A stretch of 64,000 nt of DNA, taken from Bordetella parapertussis. GTDB taxonomy: Bacteria; Pseudomonadota; Gammaproteobacteria; Burkholderiales; Burkholderiaceae_B. Below, in pieces: positions 8,327-16,215 of the stretch; the stretch's first letter is position 1, and the number at the start of each line of letters is the position of its first letter. The stretch lies in assembly GCA_945897365.1 (NCBI GenBank), contig CAMDFD010000003.1:62001-126000 (forward strand), in the 5' to 3' direction. A program made the translations under genes and the position numbers. The notes below the pieces were generated by a model. It was not told where the DNA came from. It ran no database searches and was given only the letters and a program-made list of their open reading frames with translations.

Positions 8327-8791
8327 GTGAAAAACGACAATTTTCAAACGCATCCGGCGACGGTACGTGTGCAATTAGGGACTTGGTCCGATTTGGGCGT
8401 CCGCGCGAGTGCGATTCGGTTCGAGGTGTTTGTCGAAGAGCAACAGGTGCCGATCGCCGAAGAGCTCGACGCAATGGATGCTGAGTGTTTGCATGCCTTG
8501 GCATTTAGCCATCAAGGCGTGGCAGTCGCGACAGGGCGCCTGCTTCCGGATGGCCACATTGGACGCATGGCAGTCAAGCTTTCTGAAAGGAAAAAGGGTG
8601 TCGGCGCAGCGGTTTTACAAGCGTTGGTTGAGGCGGCACAGGAGAGAGGTATTAAACATGTTGTTCTGGGAGCCCAACTTCATGCCAAAGATTTTTACTT
8701 AAAACAAGGATTCGTCGAGTTTGGGGACGTGTTTTTAGATGCCAATATTGAACACGTCATGATGAGAAAAGAACTCAATGCGCGTACTTGA
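8327..8791 (+). CDS. GNAT family N-acetyltransferase
   Basis: This 154-residue protein matches the GNAT acetyl-CoA-dependent acyltransferase fold. The start of the fold (residues 20-45, RASAIRFEVFVEEQQVP) resembles the ElaA and YjcF branch. The acetyl-CoA binding loop is the RMAVKLSERKKGVGAA region around residues 84-99, and AKDFYLKQGF at 126-135 is the usual C-terminal element. The start is GTG at 8327, preceded by AAAGGA. The acceptor substrate is not known. An imperfect terminator lies just downstream at 8823-8857. Confidence 0.87.
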   Translation: MKNDNFQTHPATVRVQLGTWSDLGVRASAIRFEVFVEEQQVPIAEELDAMDAECLHALAFSHQGVAVATGRLLPDGHIGRMAVKLSERKKGVGAAVLQALVEAAQERGIKHVVLGAQLHAKDFYLKQGFVEFGDVFLDANIEHVMMRKELNART

Positions 8792-8822
8792 TAAAAAAGC
8801 TCTGCGGACATGAGCAGATAAT

Positions 8823-8857
8823 AAAAAACCCCAAAATCTAATAAAAGAGTTTTGAGG
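8823..8857 (-). terminator. Terminator of tRNA-Leu(CAG) transcript
   Basis: Read on the minus strand, CCTCAAAA-C-TCT pairs with AGATTTTGGGG across a TTTATT loop (about 11 pairs with one bulged C) and is followed by six T. It lies about 68 bases beyond the tRNA 3' end. On the plus strand it also lies just after the GNAT gene, but there it lacks a good T tract. Confidence 0.65.
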
Positions 8858-8924
8858 TGAGTTATTTTGCTGAAAAAACAGTGTGAGATCATTAAAGCAG
8901 CAGGTATTTTGCTTTACACTTCAA

Positions 8925-9009
8925 TGGTGCCCAGGAGAGGACTCGAACCTCCACACCTTGCGGCACACGGACCTGAACCGTGCGCGTCTACCAATTCCGC
9001 CACCTGGGC
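8925..9009 (-). tRNA. tRNA-Leu (anticodon CAG)
   Basis: The minus strand reads GCCCAGG at the 5' end and pairs with CCTGGGC before ACCA, so CCA is encoded. The anticodon loop TTCAGGT gives CAG, decoding CUG. A long variable arm (TGCCGCAAGGTGT) marks a class II tRNA, and the T arm has GGTTCGAGTCC. The length is 85 bases. The gene is divergent from rnr, and its promoter lies at 9034-9061. Confidence 0.97.
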
Positions 9010-9033
9010 CTATCTGTACTTCAGCAGCTTCGG

Positions 9034-9061
9034 ATTATAAGCGAGATTCAAACTTTGGCAA
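9034..9061 (-). promoter_or_regulatory. Sigma-70 promoter of tRNA-Leu(CAG)
   Basis: On the minus strand there is a -35 box TTGCCA (9061-9056), a 16-base spacer and an exact -10 box TATAAT (9039-9034). Transcription would begin about 17 bases before the tRNA 5' end at 9009. The -35 box overlaps the probable TTG start codon of rnr at 9055-9057. Confidence 0.75.
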
Positions 9062-11544
9062 ATCGCCTTCCTCCCCATTCAAAGAACGGTCGCCCTAGCG
9101 CAGCCACTCCAGAACTTATCCCTGACTTTGACCCAGACGTTCCAAGTCGTGAAGAGATTTTAGAGTCATTGCGTACTGCGCTCGTACCGCTTTCACCCGA
9201 AGACCTCGCGACGCGACTTGGCCTAGAGTCTGAAGAAACCCGCAAGGGTTTTGATCGCCGAATCGCAGCGATGGAGCGTGACGGTCAATTGCTTCCTAAT
9301 CGAAAAGGCGTGCTTTTGCTCGCGAATAAGCTTGATTTTGTTGCAGGGCGTGTTCAGGGACATCGCGATGGCTTTGGATTTTTAGTGCGCGATGGAGGAG
9401 GTCCAGACCTCTTTTTATCACCGCGTGAAATGCTCAAGGTGCTTCATGGCGATCGCGTTCTGGTCAAGCCAACAGGCGAATACCGTGGCAAGCCTGAGGC
9501 CACCATCGTTGAAGTGATTGAGCGCCGCACCAATCGTTTGGTGGGACGCTTTTTAAACGAGCGTGGGATGACGATCGTGGTGCCTGAAGATCAGCGCATC
9601 AAGCATGACGTGTTGATTCCTCCTGGTGATACAGGTGGCGCGCAACATGGCCAAGTCGTATCCGTTGATATTATTGAGCAGCCCACGCGCCATACACAGC
9701 CTCTTGGTCGCGTGGCAGAGATTCTCGGTGAGATCGACGACCCCGGCATGGAAATTGAAATAGCCGTGCGCAAGTTCGATGTGCCAGTCGAATTTTCTGA
9801 CGCCGCTTTGCGTCAGACTGATAAATTGCCAGATGCTGTCCGCAAACAAGACCTCAAAGATCGTGTTGATTTGCGAGACGTTGCATTTATTACGATTGAT
9901 GGTGAAGATGCGCGTGACTTTGATGATGCGGTGTATTGCGAAGAGGTCGATCTAGGTTCCGGACGTAAACGTCCGGCTTGGCGTTTACTGGTTGCGATTG
10001 CGGATGTCAGTCACTACGTTAGACCTGAAGACGCGTTAGATATTGACGCGCGCACACGTGGTACGAGTGTTTATTTTCCCCGCCGTGTGATTCCTATGTT
10101 GCCTGAAAAGCTCTCTAACGGTTTGTGTTCGCTCAAACCAGAGGTCGATCGTTTAGTTTTAGTGTGCGACATGGTGATTCCACTGACGGGCGCCAAGGCA
10201 GGAACAGTCGCAGCCTATCAGTTTTACAATGCGGTGATTCACTCGCAAGCGCGGACAACCTACAACCAAGTATGGGAGACCTTGCAGCAACCGCAAGGTC
10301 CTGCGGCCCGCAGTCTTTCTCATGTGATCCCGCAAATTCAAGGCCTGCATTCGATTTTTCAACTCCTTCAGCAGTCTCGAAAGACGCGTGGTGCGATTGA
10401 TTTTGACACTGTTGAAACCAAAATCGTTTGTAACGAATTAGGACGTATCGAAAAGATTATTGGATTGGTGCGAAACGATGCGCATCGCCTGATCGAAGAA
10501 TGTATGTTGGCCGCCAACACCTGCGCCGCTGACTTCATGACGCGCAGCAAGCATATTGGTCTTTATCGTGTTCACGAAGGGCCTACCACGGACAAGCTCA
10601 AAGCCTTGCGAGAGTTTTTGCGCACGCTTGGTTTGAGTATTGGGGGTGGCGCCGAGCCAAGCGCCAAGGACTATGCTGAATTACTAGACAAGGCGCGTGC
10701 CCGACCTGACTATGCGCTGCTTCAGACCATGTGTTTGCGTTCGATGCAGCAGGCGATCTATGGTCCTGACAATATGGGTCATTTCGGACTCTCCTATCCA
10801 GCTTATACCCACTTTACTTCGCCGATTCGCCGGTACCCTGACTTGCTGACGCACAGAGTCATCAAAGCATTACTCAAAGGTGAGCGTTATCAGCCTGCGC
10901 TGCACGGTTTCGTGGCGGCTCCTGGCGCGACCAAGCAAGAATATGAGCATGATCTGTGGGAGCGGCTTGGTTTGATGCTGTCCGGTACAGAGCGTCGTGC
11001 CGATGAGGCTTCGCGCGATGTAGAGGCCTGGCTCAAATGCTGGTTTGTTAAGGAGCGTGTAGGCGAGACCTTTAGTGGCCGTGTCACAGGCGTGGCGAGC
11101 TTTGGCATCTTTGTCACGCTTGATACCTTGCACGTCGAAGGGATGGTCCACGTTTCTGAACTAGGAACAGAGTATTTTCAATTCAATGAGTCGCTGCATG
11201 AACTGCGTGGCGAGCGCACAGGAATGCGCTATCGTCTGACTGATGCAGTACAAGTGCAGGTGGCGCGTGTCGATTTAGAGGCTCGCCGCATCGAGTTTCG
11301 ACTCGTGACCGGCACAAGTTTTGTTGCGTTGCGCAAAGCTGCCGCGCGTCCTGAGGACTCCGTTGCGCGCCGTGTTAAAAAGGCGGCTCCGACTAAACCC
11401 GCCGAGCTCCAAGGTAAAGTCGCGAGCGTGCGACGCGCCGAAGCAAAAAAAGCGGGTAAACAAGAATCCACACGTCCGAGCAAAAAAATGCTTCGGGCCT
11501 CCAAAAGCGCCGGTGTTAAAAAATCAGCCCGCAAAGGGCGTTAG
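9055..11544 (+). CDS. rnr: Ribonuclease R
   Basis: RNase R is a 3'-to-5' exoribonuclease that degrades structured RNA. From the chosen start the protein has 829 residues: a helix-turn-helix region near 30-75, cold-shock-type OB folds, then the RNB catalytic domain with the acidic cluster Asp282, Asp288, Asp290 and Asp291. A C-terminal S1 domain (GETFSGRVTGVASFG) and a Lys/Arg-rich tail follow. The longest open frame begins at an ATG at 8980, but that lies inside the opposite-strand tRNA-Leu. TTG at 9055 is preferred because it leaves the tRNA intact and keeps the N-terminal domain; AAGCGAG upstream is only a weak ribosome site. rlmB follows 10 bases later. Confidence 0.93.
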   Translation: MANRLPPHSKNGRPSAATPELIPDFDPDVPSREEILESLRTALVPLSPEDLATRLGLESEETRKGFDRRIAAMERDGQLLPNRKGVLLLANKLDFVAGRVQGHRDGFGFLVRDGGGPDLFLSPREMLKVLHGDRVLVKPTGEYRGKPEATIVEVIERRTNRLVGRFLNERGMTIVVPEDQRIKHDVLIPPGDTGGAQHGQVVSVDIIEQPTRHTQPLGRVAEILGEIDDPGMEIEIAVRKFDVPVEFSDAALRQTDKLPDAVRKQDLKDRVDLRDVAFITIDGEDARDFDDAVYCEEVDLGSGRKRPAWRLLVAIADVSHYVRPEDALDIDARTRGTSVYFPRRVIPMLPEKLSNGLCSLKPEVDRLVLVCDMVIPLTGAKAGTVAAYQFYNAVIHSQARTTYNQVWETLQQPQGPAARSLSHVIPQIQGLHSIFQLLQQSRKTRGAIDFDTVETKIVCNELGRIEKIIGLVRNDAHRLIEECMLAANTCAADFMTRSKHIGLYRVHEGPTTDKLKALREFLRTLGLSIGGGAEPSAKDYAELLDKARARPDYALLQTMCLRSMQQAIYGPDNMGHFGLSYPAYTHFTSPIRRYPDLLTHRVIKALLKGERYQPALHGFVAAPGATKQEYEHDLWERLGLMLSGTERRADEASRDVEAWLKCWFVKERVGETFSGRVTGVASFGIFVTLDTLHVEGMVHVSELGTEYFQFNESLHELRGERTGMRYRLTDAVQVQVARVDLEARRIEFRLVTGTSFVALRKAAARPEDSVARRVKKAAPTKPAELQGKVASVRRAEAKKAGKQESTRPSKKMLRASKSAGVKKSARKGR

Positions 11545-11554
11545 GAATTGATAG

Positions 11555-12295
11555 ATGGCAGCAACACAAATGCTCGCAGGTTTTCACGCAATTATTGCGC
11601 GCCTTCGCCAGGCGCCCGAATCGATTCGCGAGGTCTATGTTGAAGCGCAGCGCAAAGACAAGAGGATGCAGTCATTGATTGAGCAGGTCAGTCAGGCAGG
11701 GCGGCCTGTACATCTTGTGGGATCGGAACGACTTGACGGACTCGCCGGAGGCTCTCGGCACCAAGGTGTTGTGGCGGTCGCGGATGCGCGCAAACTGGCC
11801 GATGATCTGGATGAGGTGCTCGATGGTGTCGAGGGAGCGCCTTTGCTATTGATTTTGGATGGGGTGACGGATCCGCATAATCTTGGTGCTTGTTTACGAA
11901 CCGCTGATGCAGCGGGAGTTCACGCGGTGGTAGCTCCAAGAGATCGTGCCGTTGGGCTGAATACGACTGTACAGCGTGTGGCGTGTGGCGCGGCTGAGTC
12001 AGTCCCATACATTATGGTGACGAATTTGGCGCGTACGATGCGTGAACTCAAAGATCGCGATATCTGGCTTGTGGGAACGGACGACCAAGCGCCTGAAGGC
12101 ATACATCAAACCCAAGGTAAACGCGCAATGGGTTGGGTCATGGGTGCCGAAGGCGAGGGCATGCGTCGCTTGACGCGAGAGACCTGTGACGAATTGGTTC
12201 ATATCCCCATGCTTGGCAGTGTCGAGAGTTTGAATGTGAGTGTGGCGACAGCCGTTTGCCTATACGAAACAGTGAGACAACGCAGCATTAAATGA
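11555..12295 (+). CDS. rlmB: 23S rRNA (guanosine(2251)-2'-O)-methyltransferase RlmB
   Basis: RlmB methylates the 2'-O of G2251 in the ribosomal P loop. The 246-residue protein shows a SpoU N-terminal substrate-binding domain (GFHAIIARLR at the start) and the trefoil-knot SpoU catalytic domain. Motif 1 is ILDGVTDPHNLGACLRTA; motif 2 is MGAEGEGMR; motif 3 is IPMLGSVESLNVSVAT, where the knot binds S-adenosylmethionine. The ATG at 11555 follows TAGGAATTG. The rnr-rlmB pairing is common in proteobacteria, which supports both calls. Confidence 0.95.
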   Translation: MAATQMLAGFHAIIARLRQAPESIREVYVEAQRKDKRMQSLIEQVSQAGRPVHLVGSERLDGLAGGSRHQGVVAVADARKLADDLDEVLDGVEGAPLLLILDGVTDPHNLGACLRTADAAGVHAVVAPRDRAVGLNTTVQRVACGAAESVPYIMVTNLARTMRELKDRDIWLVGTDDQAPEGIHQTQGKRAMGWVMGAEGEGMRRLTRETCDELVHIPMLGSVESLNVSVATAVCLYETVRQRSIK

Positions 12296-12300
12296 TCTTT

Positions 12301-12335
12301 ACGACAGGCTTAATCAATTAAACTGTCGTACTTTA
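12301..12335 (+). terminator. Long hairpin between rlmB and the sulfhydrylase gene
   Basis: ACGACAG (12301-12307) pairs with CTGTCGT (12323-12329), and inside it TTAAT pairs with ATTAA around a CA turn. A weak T-rich tail (ACTTTATT) follows. It begins five bases after the rlmB stop, so termination of rnr-rlmB is the simplest reading. The near-perfect dyad could also be an operator for the downstream gene. Confidence 0.5.
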
Positions 12336-12362
12336 TTCCACAGTTTTTATTGAGTATTCGTC

Positions 12363-13604
12363 ATGGCTAAGCACGGATTTACCACTACGATTTTGCATGG
12401 CGACCGCCGACTATCTGTCGAGCATGGTGCGGTCCACAAGCCAATCCATACATCGACTCAATATGCCTATCCGGATGCGAGGGAGTTGGCTGCCGTTTTT
12501 CAAGGTAAGCCGGGCTATACCTACGCACGTCAAGGAACGCCTACAACAGATGCCTTAGAAAAAAAAATTACGGCGATGGAGGGTGGCATTGCGAGTTTGA
12601 GCTTTGCTACCGGGATGGGGGCCTTAGCGGCCTTGTTTACGACGCTTCTCAAAGCGGGAGACCATCTTGTTTCCAGTCAATTTATTTTCGGCAATACAAA
12701 TAGTCTTTTTGGGACCCTGGAGTTACTGGGCATCGAATTGACCTTGGTGGACCCCACTGACATCTCCGCGGTTGCTGCCGCGATTCGTCCCAATACAAGA
12801 ATGGTGTTCACCGAAACGATCGCCAATCCAGGTACACAAATTGCCGATCTTGAGGCGATTGGCGGACTATGCGCCAAGCATGGCTTGATGTATGTCGTAG
12901 ACAATACGTTGACATCTCCATGGCTCTTTCAACCAAAATCGGTTGGAGCGACGTTTGTCATGAATTCCCTGTCTAAGCATATCGGCGGGCATGCGCATGC
13001 TTTAGGCGGTTCGTTAACCGACACTGGATTGTATGACTGGACTCAATTTCCCAATATCCTAGATGTCTATAAAAAGGGCGCTGTAGCGGGTTGGGGGCTC
13101 ACTCAAATCAAGAAAAAGGGTCTTCGCGATATGGGCGCTACGCTTTCAGCCGATGCCGCGCATCGTATTGCTGTTGGTGCTGAAACGCTTTCTTTGCGCT
13201 TAACCAAAATTTGTAGCAATGCTCACGCTTTAGCGACCTATCTCTTTAAACATCCAAGTGTCTCAAGGGTCGCTTATCCTGGATTAGCCACCCACCCTCA
13301 GCATGAGCGTGCCAAGAAGTTGTTTAACGGACGTTTTGGCAATTTGATCGCCTTTGAGCTTAAAGAAGGTATTGATAGTTTTGATTTTCTTAACCATCTT
13401 GAGGTTGTCATTTTAGCGACGCACGTGGGTGACACCCGGAGTCTCGCGCTTCCTGCCGCCCAAACTATTTATTATGAAATGGGTCCTGCTTTGCGTGCGC
13501 AAATGGGTATTGCAGAAGGCTTGATTCGATTATCCGTAGGCATCGAAGACGAAGCCGATCTGTTAGCTGATTTCGCTCAGGCTTTCGAAAAATGTAAAAG
13601 CTAA
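12363..13604 (+). CDS. Cys/Met metabolism PLP-dependent enzyme, O-acetylhomoserine sulfhydrylase type
   Basis: This 413-residue enzyme belongs to the trans-sulfuration family. Lys205 in NSLSKHIGGHA is the PLP Schiff-base lysine. Family residues include TYARQGTPT near 55-63, which contacts the phosphate of the neighbouring subunit, and VVDNTLTSPWLFQP around 178-191, with the aspartate that holds the pyridine nitrogen. Members use O-acetyl- or O-succinyl-homoserine or cystathionine. The length and KPIHTSTQY N-terminus suggest direct sulfhydrylation (MetY/MetZ-like), but a gamma-synthase or lyase role cannot be excluded. It stands alone, with 68 bases upstream and 274 downstream free of genes. 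Confidence 0.85.
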   Translation: MAKHGFTTTILHGDRRLSVEHGAVHKPIHTSTQYAYPDARELAAVFQGKPGYTYARQGTPTTDALEKKITAMEGGIASLSFATGMGALAALFTTLLKAGDHLVSSQFIFGNTNSLFGTLELLGIELTLVDPTDISAVAAAIRPNTRMVFTETIANPGTQIADLEAIGGLCAKHGLMYVVDNTLTSPWLFQPKSVGATFVMNSLSKHIGGHAHALGGSLTDTGLYDWTQFPNILDVYKKGAVAGWGLTQIKKKGLRDMGATLSADAAHRIAVGAETLSLRLTKICSNAHALATYLFKHPSVSRVAYPGLATHPQHERAKKLFNGRFGNLIAFELKEGIDSFDFLNHLEVVILATHVGDTRSLALPAAQTIYYEMGPALRAQMGIAEGLIRLSVGIEDEADLLADFAQAFEKCKS

Positions 13605-13750
13605 AAAGATTAACGCTCTCATTTTGATGTGCTTTTAACGCAATTTTTTATTTATCGCTAGTACAGATATCGATGAGCGTCGTTTAGCCTCAGTTAAACA
13701 TGCCATTTTCTTACATTCAAGTAAGTTGCGGCTTATACGATGATTTTTTC

Positions 13751-13781
13751 TTGACAGCCGCAGCATACCGAGGCTTAATAT
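13751..13781 (+). promoter_or_regulatory. Probable sigma-70 promoter of the HU gene
   Basis: An exact TTGACA (13751-13756) is followed after 18 bases by TTAATA (13775-13780), or after 19 by TAATAT. The HU start codon is about 98 bases downstream, leaving a leader of about 90 bases that includes a CGGC-T7 tract. The rest of 13605-13878 is AT-rich and holds no gene I can support. Confidence 0.5.
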
Positions 13782-13878
13782 CGAAATGTGCTGTAGTGGT
13801 TGAATTGCACTTTTTTCGGTTTAGCACGGATAAAAATAAACTCCGGCTTTTTTTAACACCATCTGAGGTATCTCGAAT

Positions 13879-14151
13879 ATGAACAAAACAGAATTGATCG
13901 ATCACATCGCCACCAAGGCTGACATTTCTAAAGCGGCCGCCGGCCGTTCACTTGATGCGATGATTGCTGCTGTCAAGACAACCCTTAAAAAGGGTGGCAC
14001 TGTAACACTCGTTGGTTTCGGTACATTTGCTGTGACAGCTCGCGCTGCTCGCACGGGCCGTAATCCACGCACCGGCGAAGCAATCAAGATCAAAAAAGCA
14101 AAAGTGCCTAAGTTTCGTCCAGGCAAAGCACTGAAAGAAGCTGTTAATTAA
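13879..14151 (+). CDS. hupB: HU family DNA-binding protein
   Basis: HU is a small histone-like dimer that bends and compacts DNA. The 90-residue protein has the family length. It shows the start MNKTELIDHIA, the signature region GFGTFAVTARAARTGRNP at about 46-63, and the beta-arm proline in RNPRTGE. The nearest match by eye is the HU-beta type rather than IHF. A perfect 11-bp terminator follows 24 bases after the stop, so the gene is probably monocistronic. Confidence 0.95.
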   Translation: MNKTELIDHIATKADISKAAAGRSLDAMIAAVKTTLKKGGTVTLVGFGTFAVTARAARTGRNPRTGEAIKIKKAKVPKFRPGKALKEAVN

Positions 14152-14175
14152 TACGCGCTTTTAGTTGCTTAAAAT

Positions 14176-14213
14176 ATGCGGTTCGCTATAATGCGAACCG
14201 CATTTGTTTTTTT
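14176..14213 (+). terminator. Intrinsic terminator of the HU gene
   Basis: A perfect 11-bp stem (ATGCGGTTCGC at 14176-14186 with GCGAACCGCAT at 14193-14203) surrounds the loop TATAAT and is followed by TTGTTTTTTT. Confidence 0.92.
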
Positions 14214-14258
14214 GCTGTGTTGGCCCCCTAGTTTTTGCCTTTCATTGAGAAGCGCACG

Positions 14259-14334
14259 GGGTGCTTAGCTCAGTTGGTAGAGCGGCGCCCTTACAAGGCG
14301 TAGGTCACAGGTTCGACCCCTGTAGCACCCACCA
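14259..14334 (+). tRNA. tRNA-Val (anticodon UAC)
   Basis: This 76-base cloverleaf has acceptor strands GGGTGCT and AGCACCC, D arm TAGCTCAGTTGGTAGAGC, anticodon loop CTTACAA giving TAC in DNA, T arm GGTTCGACCCC, and an encoded CCA. No terminator is visible in the 42 bases before the response regulator gene. Confidence 0.97.
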
Positions 14335-14376
14335 ATCACAGCCTCTTATATCCATACTGAGAGTAAAATCTCCTGT

Positions 14377-15051
14377 ATGAGAGTCTTATTGATTGAAGAT
14401 GATGCGACCCTAGGTCGAGCGCTACAAGAGTTCTTGACTGGACAGGGTTACGCTGTTGACTGGCTTGCAGAGGGACAGCGCGCGCTAATAGCCGTCAAAA
14501 ACTACACCTATGATCTTGTAGTCCTAGATCTCAACCTTCCCGATCTTGACGGTTTAGAAGTTTTAAAGTCCTTCCGTCGAGAGGGGCGCTATCTTCCAGT
14601 GTTGGTTTTAACTGCACGTGATGCCCTTGTAGACCGTGTTGCCGGCCTTGATGCTGGAGCGGATGACTACCTTTCAAAACCCTTTGAATTAGACGAGCTT
14701 GCGGCACGTGTGCGTGCCTTCGCGCGCAGACATCACGGCGCCGTTGTGCCTGTGATCGAGTACGGTTCGATCAGTTTTGATACTGTCCATCGAGAGGTGC
14801 GCGTGGCGGGCGAGTTGTTATCGGTCTCGGTTCGCGAGCTCTCTGTGTTGGAGATGCTGATGTCGAGAGCTGGCAAAATCGTGACCAAACAACAAATCAC
14901 GCAAGCGCTTTCTGCTATGGAGGCAGACTTTAGTGAAAACGCTGTTGAGGTCTATGTTTATAGATTGAGGAAAAGGCTAGAAGGAATGGGTGTCGCTATT
15001 AAAACCGTCAGAGGTTTTGGATATATGCTTGAACAAGAGTCCTCGGAGTAG
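14377..15051 (+). CDS. OmpR-family response regulator
   Basis: This 224-residue protein has a receiver domain at 1-120 and a winged-helix DNA-binding domain at about 128-220. Asp51 in VVLDLNLPDLDG is the phosphorylation site. Asp8 and Asp9 in LLIEDDA bind magnesium, and the Lys in DYLSKPFE closes the active site. The region resembles the QseB/TctD/PmrA branch. The sensor kinase gene starts 6 bases after its stop, so the pair is one operon. The signal is unknown. Confidence 0.92.
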   Translation: MRVLLIEDDATLGRALQEFLTGQGYAVDWLAEGQRALIAVKNYTYDLVVLDLNLPDLDGLEVLKSFRREGRYLPVLVLTARDALVDRVAGLDAGADDYLSKPFELDELAARVRAFARRHHGAVVPVIEYGSISFDTVHREVRVAGELLSVSVRELSVLEMLMSRAGKIVTKQQITQALSAMEADFSENAVEVYVYRLRKRLEGMGVAIKTVRGFGYMLEQESSE

Positions 15052-15056
15052 GCCTC

Positions 15057-16148
15057 ATGACGTTCTTTCCTGCACCAGGTTCTCTCGCCAGGCTGCTGAT
15101 TTTGCGCCTACTGCCGCCCATCATTGCTTTAGTGTTGTTGGATCAATTGCTCACTTGGTTGATTTCCCACAAACTCGATAGTGACGAATGGCAGCGAGAG
15201 GATATTTTTTGGCTCATGATTTTTGGTCAAACCCTTCTCATTGCTTCGTTAGTTTGGGTTGTCATCAGCGTTGTAAAACGTAGTATGGCCTCTATCCATG
15301 CCTTGTCTGAACAGATCTCTCAAAGATCCGCCGCAGATCTTGGTCGTATGGATTTAGAAGAGTTACCAACAGAGTTTGAGCAGCTTTTGACCCATACCAA
15401 TGCGCTATTTTCACGCTTAAATGATACGTTCGAAGCACAGAGACGCTTTGTTGGGCATGCCGCTCATCAGCTTAAAACACCCTTAGCAGGCCTGAAACTC
15501 GAGTCGGAGTTGATGTTGGCTCAGCCTTTACCTGAAGATGTACGCGAGAGGGCAGAGCGCATCAAGATGGTCACAGATCGAATGATTAGACTCGGTACGC
15601 AGTTATTGCTGTTGGCAAGAGTTGACCCCGAAGGGCGACCCCAAGATCAATTTGTGATGCTTGATTTATGTGAGTGGACACGCACCTTTGGGGCAGAGTG
15701 GTTGGAGCGAGCCAGCGCACGCAAAATAGACTTGCAACTCGAGGCACCCGATCATCCTGTTTGGATAGAAGGAGACCCGATTTTGCTCAGAGAGCTATTG
15801 GGAAATCTTATAGACAATTCTCTGAGATATGCGCAAGGTGCAAAGCGCATACGTTTAAACGTCAGCACGACTCCACCTACGTTGTCGGTCGAAGACGATG
15901 GTTGTGGCATCAGCGTGCAGGATCAAGGCAGGGTGTTTGATGCCTTTTACCGTGCAGCGGATGCTTTAGAGGGCGGGTCTGGCTTAGGTTTGGCTTTGGT
16001 GCGCGAGATTGCACGGGCGCATGGAGCTTGGTGGAACTTGATCAGCATTCCTCAGATTGCTGGGGTGCGGATCACGATCTTGTTTCCTGGCTTGCGCAAA
16101 GGCGCTCAGCTCAGTCGCATGGAACGACTCAGCCAGCTTCAACTTTAA
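15057..16148 (+). CDS. Sensor histidine kinase with a very short input region
   Basis: This 363-residue inner-membrane kinase has two transmembrane segments at about 11-36 and 52-73. A HAMP-like linker follows, then the dimerisation box FVGHAAHQLKTPLAG with phospho-acceptor His137. The ATPase domain has an N box (LLGNLIDNSLRYA), a G1 box (VEDDGCGI) and a G2 box (GGSGLGLALV). The AAHQLKTPL form is like TctE-type kinases. Only about 15 residues lie between the helices, so there is almost no periplasmic sensor domain. It is convergent with argG. Confidence 0.92.
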   Translation: MTFFPAPGSLARLLILRLLPPIIALVLLDQLLTWLISHKLDSDEWQREDIFWLMIFGQTLLIASLVWVVISVVKRSMASIHALSEQISQRSAADLGRMDLEELPTEFEQLLTHTNALFSRLNDTFEAQRRFVGHAAHQLKTPLAGLKLESELMLAQPLPEDVRERAERIKMVTDRMIRLGTQLLLLARVDPEGRPQDQFVMLDLCEWTRTFGAEWLERASARKIDLQLEAPDHPVWIEGDPILLRELLGNLIDNSLRYAQGAKRIRLNVSTTPPTLSVEDDGCGISVQDQGRVFDAFYRAADALEGGSGLGLALVREIARAHGAWWNLISIPQIAGVRITILFPGLRKGAQLSRMERLSQLQL

Positions 16149-16167
16149 TGTTTCGTCAAGGCTTGTA

Positions 16168-16205
16168 GCGTGCTCTAGTGGGTCCCCACGAAAGCACGCC
16201 TTTGT
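16168..16205 (+). terminator. Hairpin between the kinase gene and argG
   Basis: GCGTGCT (16168-16174) pairs with AGCACGC (16193-16199). Inside it GTGGG pairs with CCCAC, so two helices stack with a small internal loop. CTTTGT follows. It lies between convergent genes and probably ends the two-component operon. Confidence 0.5.
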
Positions 16206-16215
16206 CACGCTTGAT

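Noticed and set aside
8980..9054. N-terminal extension of RNase R from an ATG inside the tRNA
   Set aside because: The 25 residues are encoded by antisense tRNA and promoter sequence and do not look like RNase R.
8883..9098. A 71-codon plus-strand frame across the tRNA-Leu region
   Set aside because: It runs antisense through a complete tRNA gene and into rnr in another frame, with no family resemblance.
13700..13882. A 60-codon frame ending at the HU start codon
   Set aside because: It covers the HU promoter and leader, has no ribosome site, and resembles no family.
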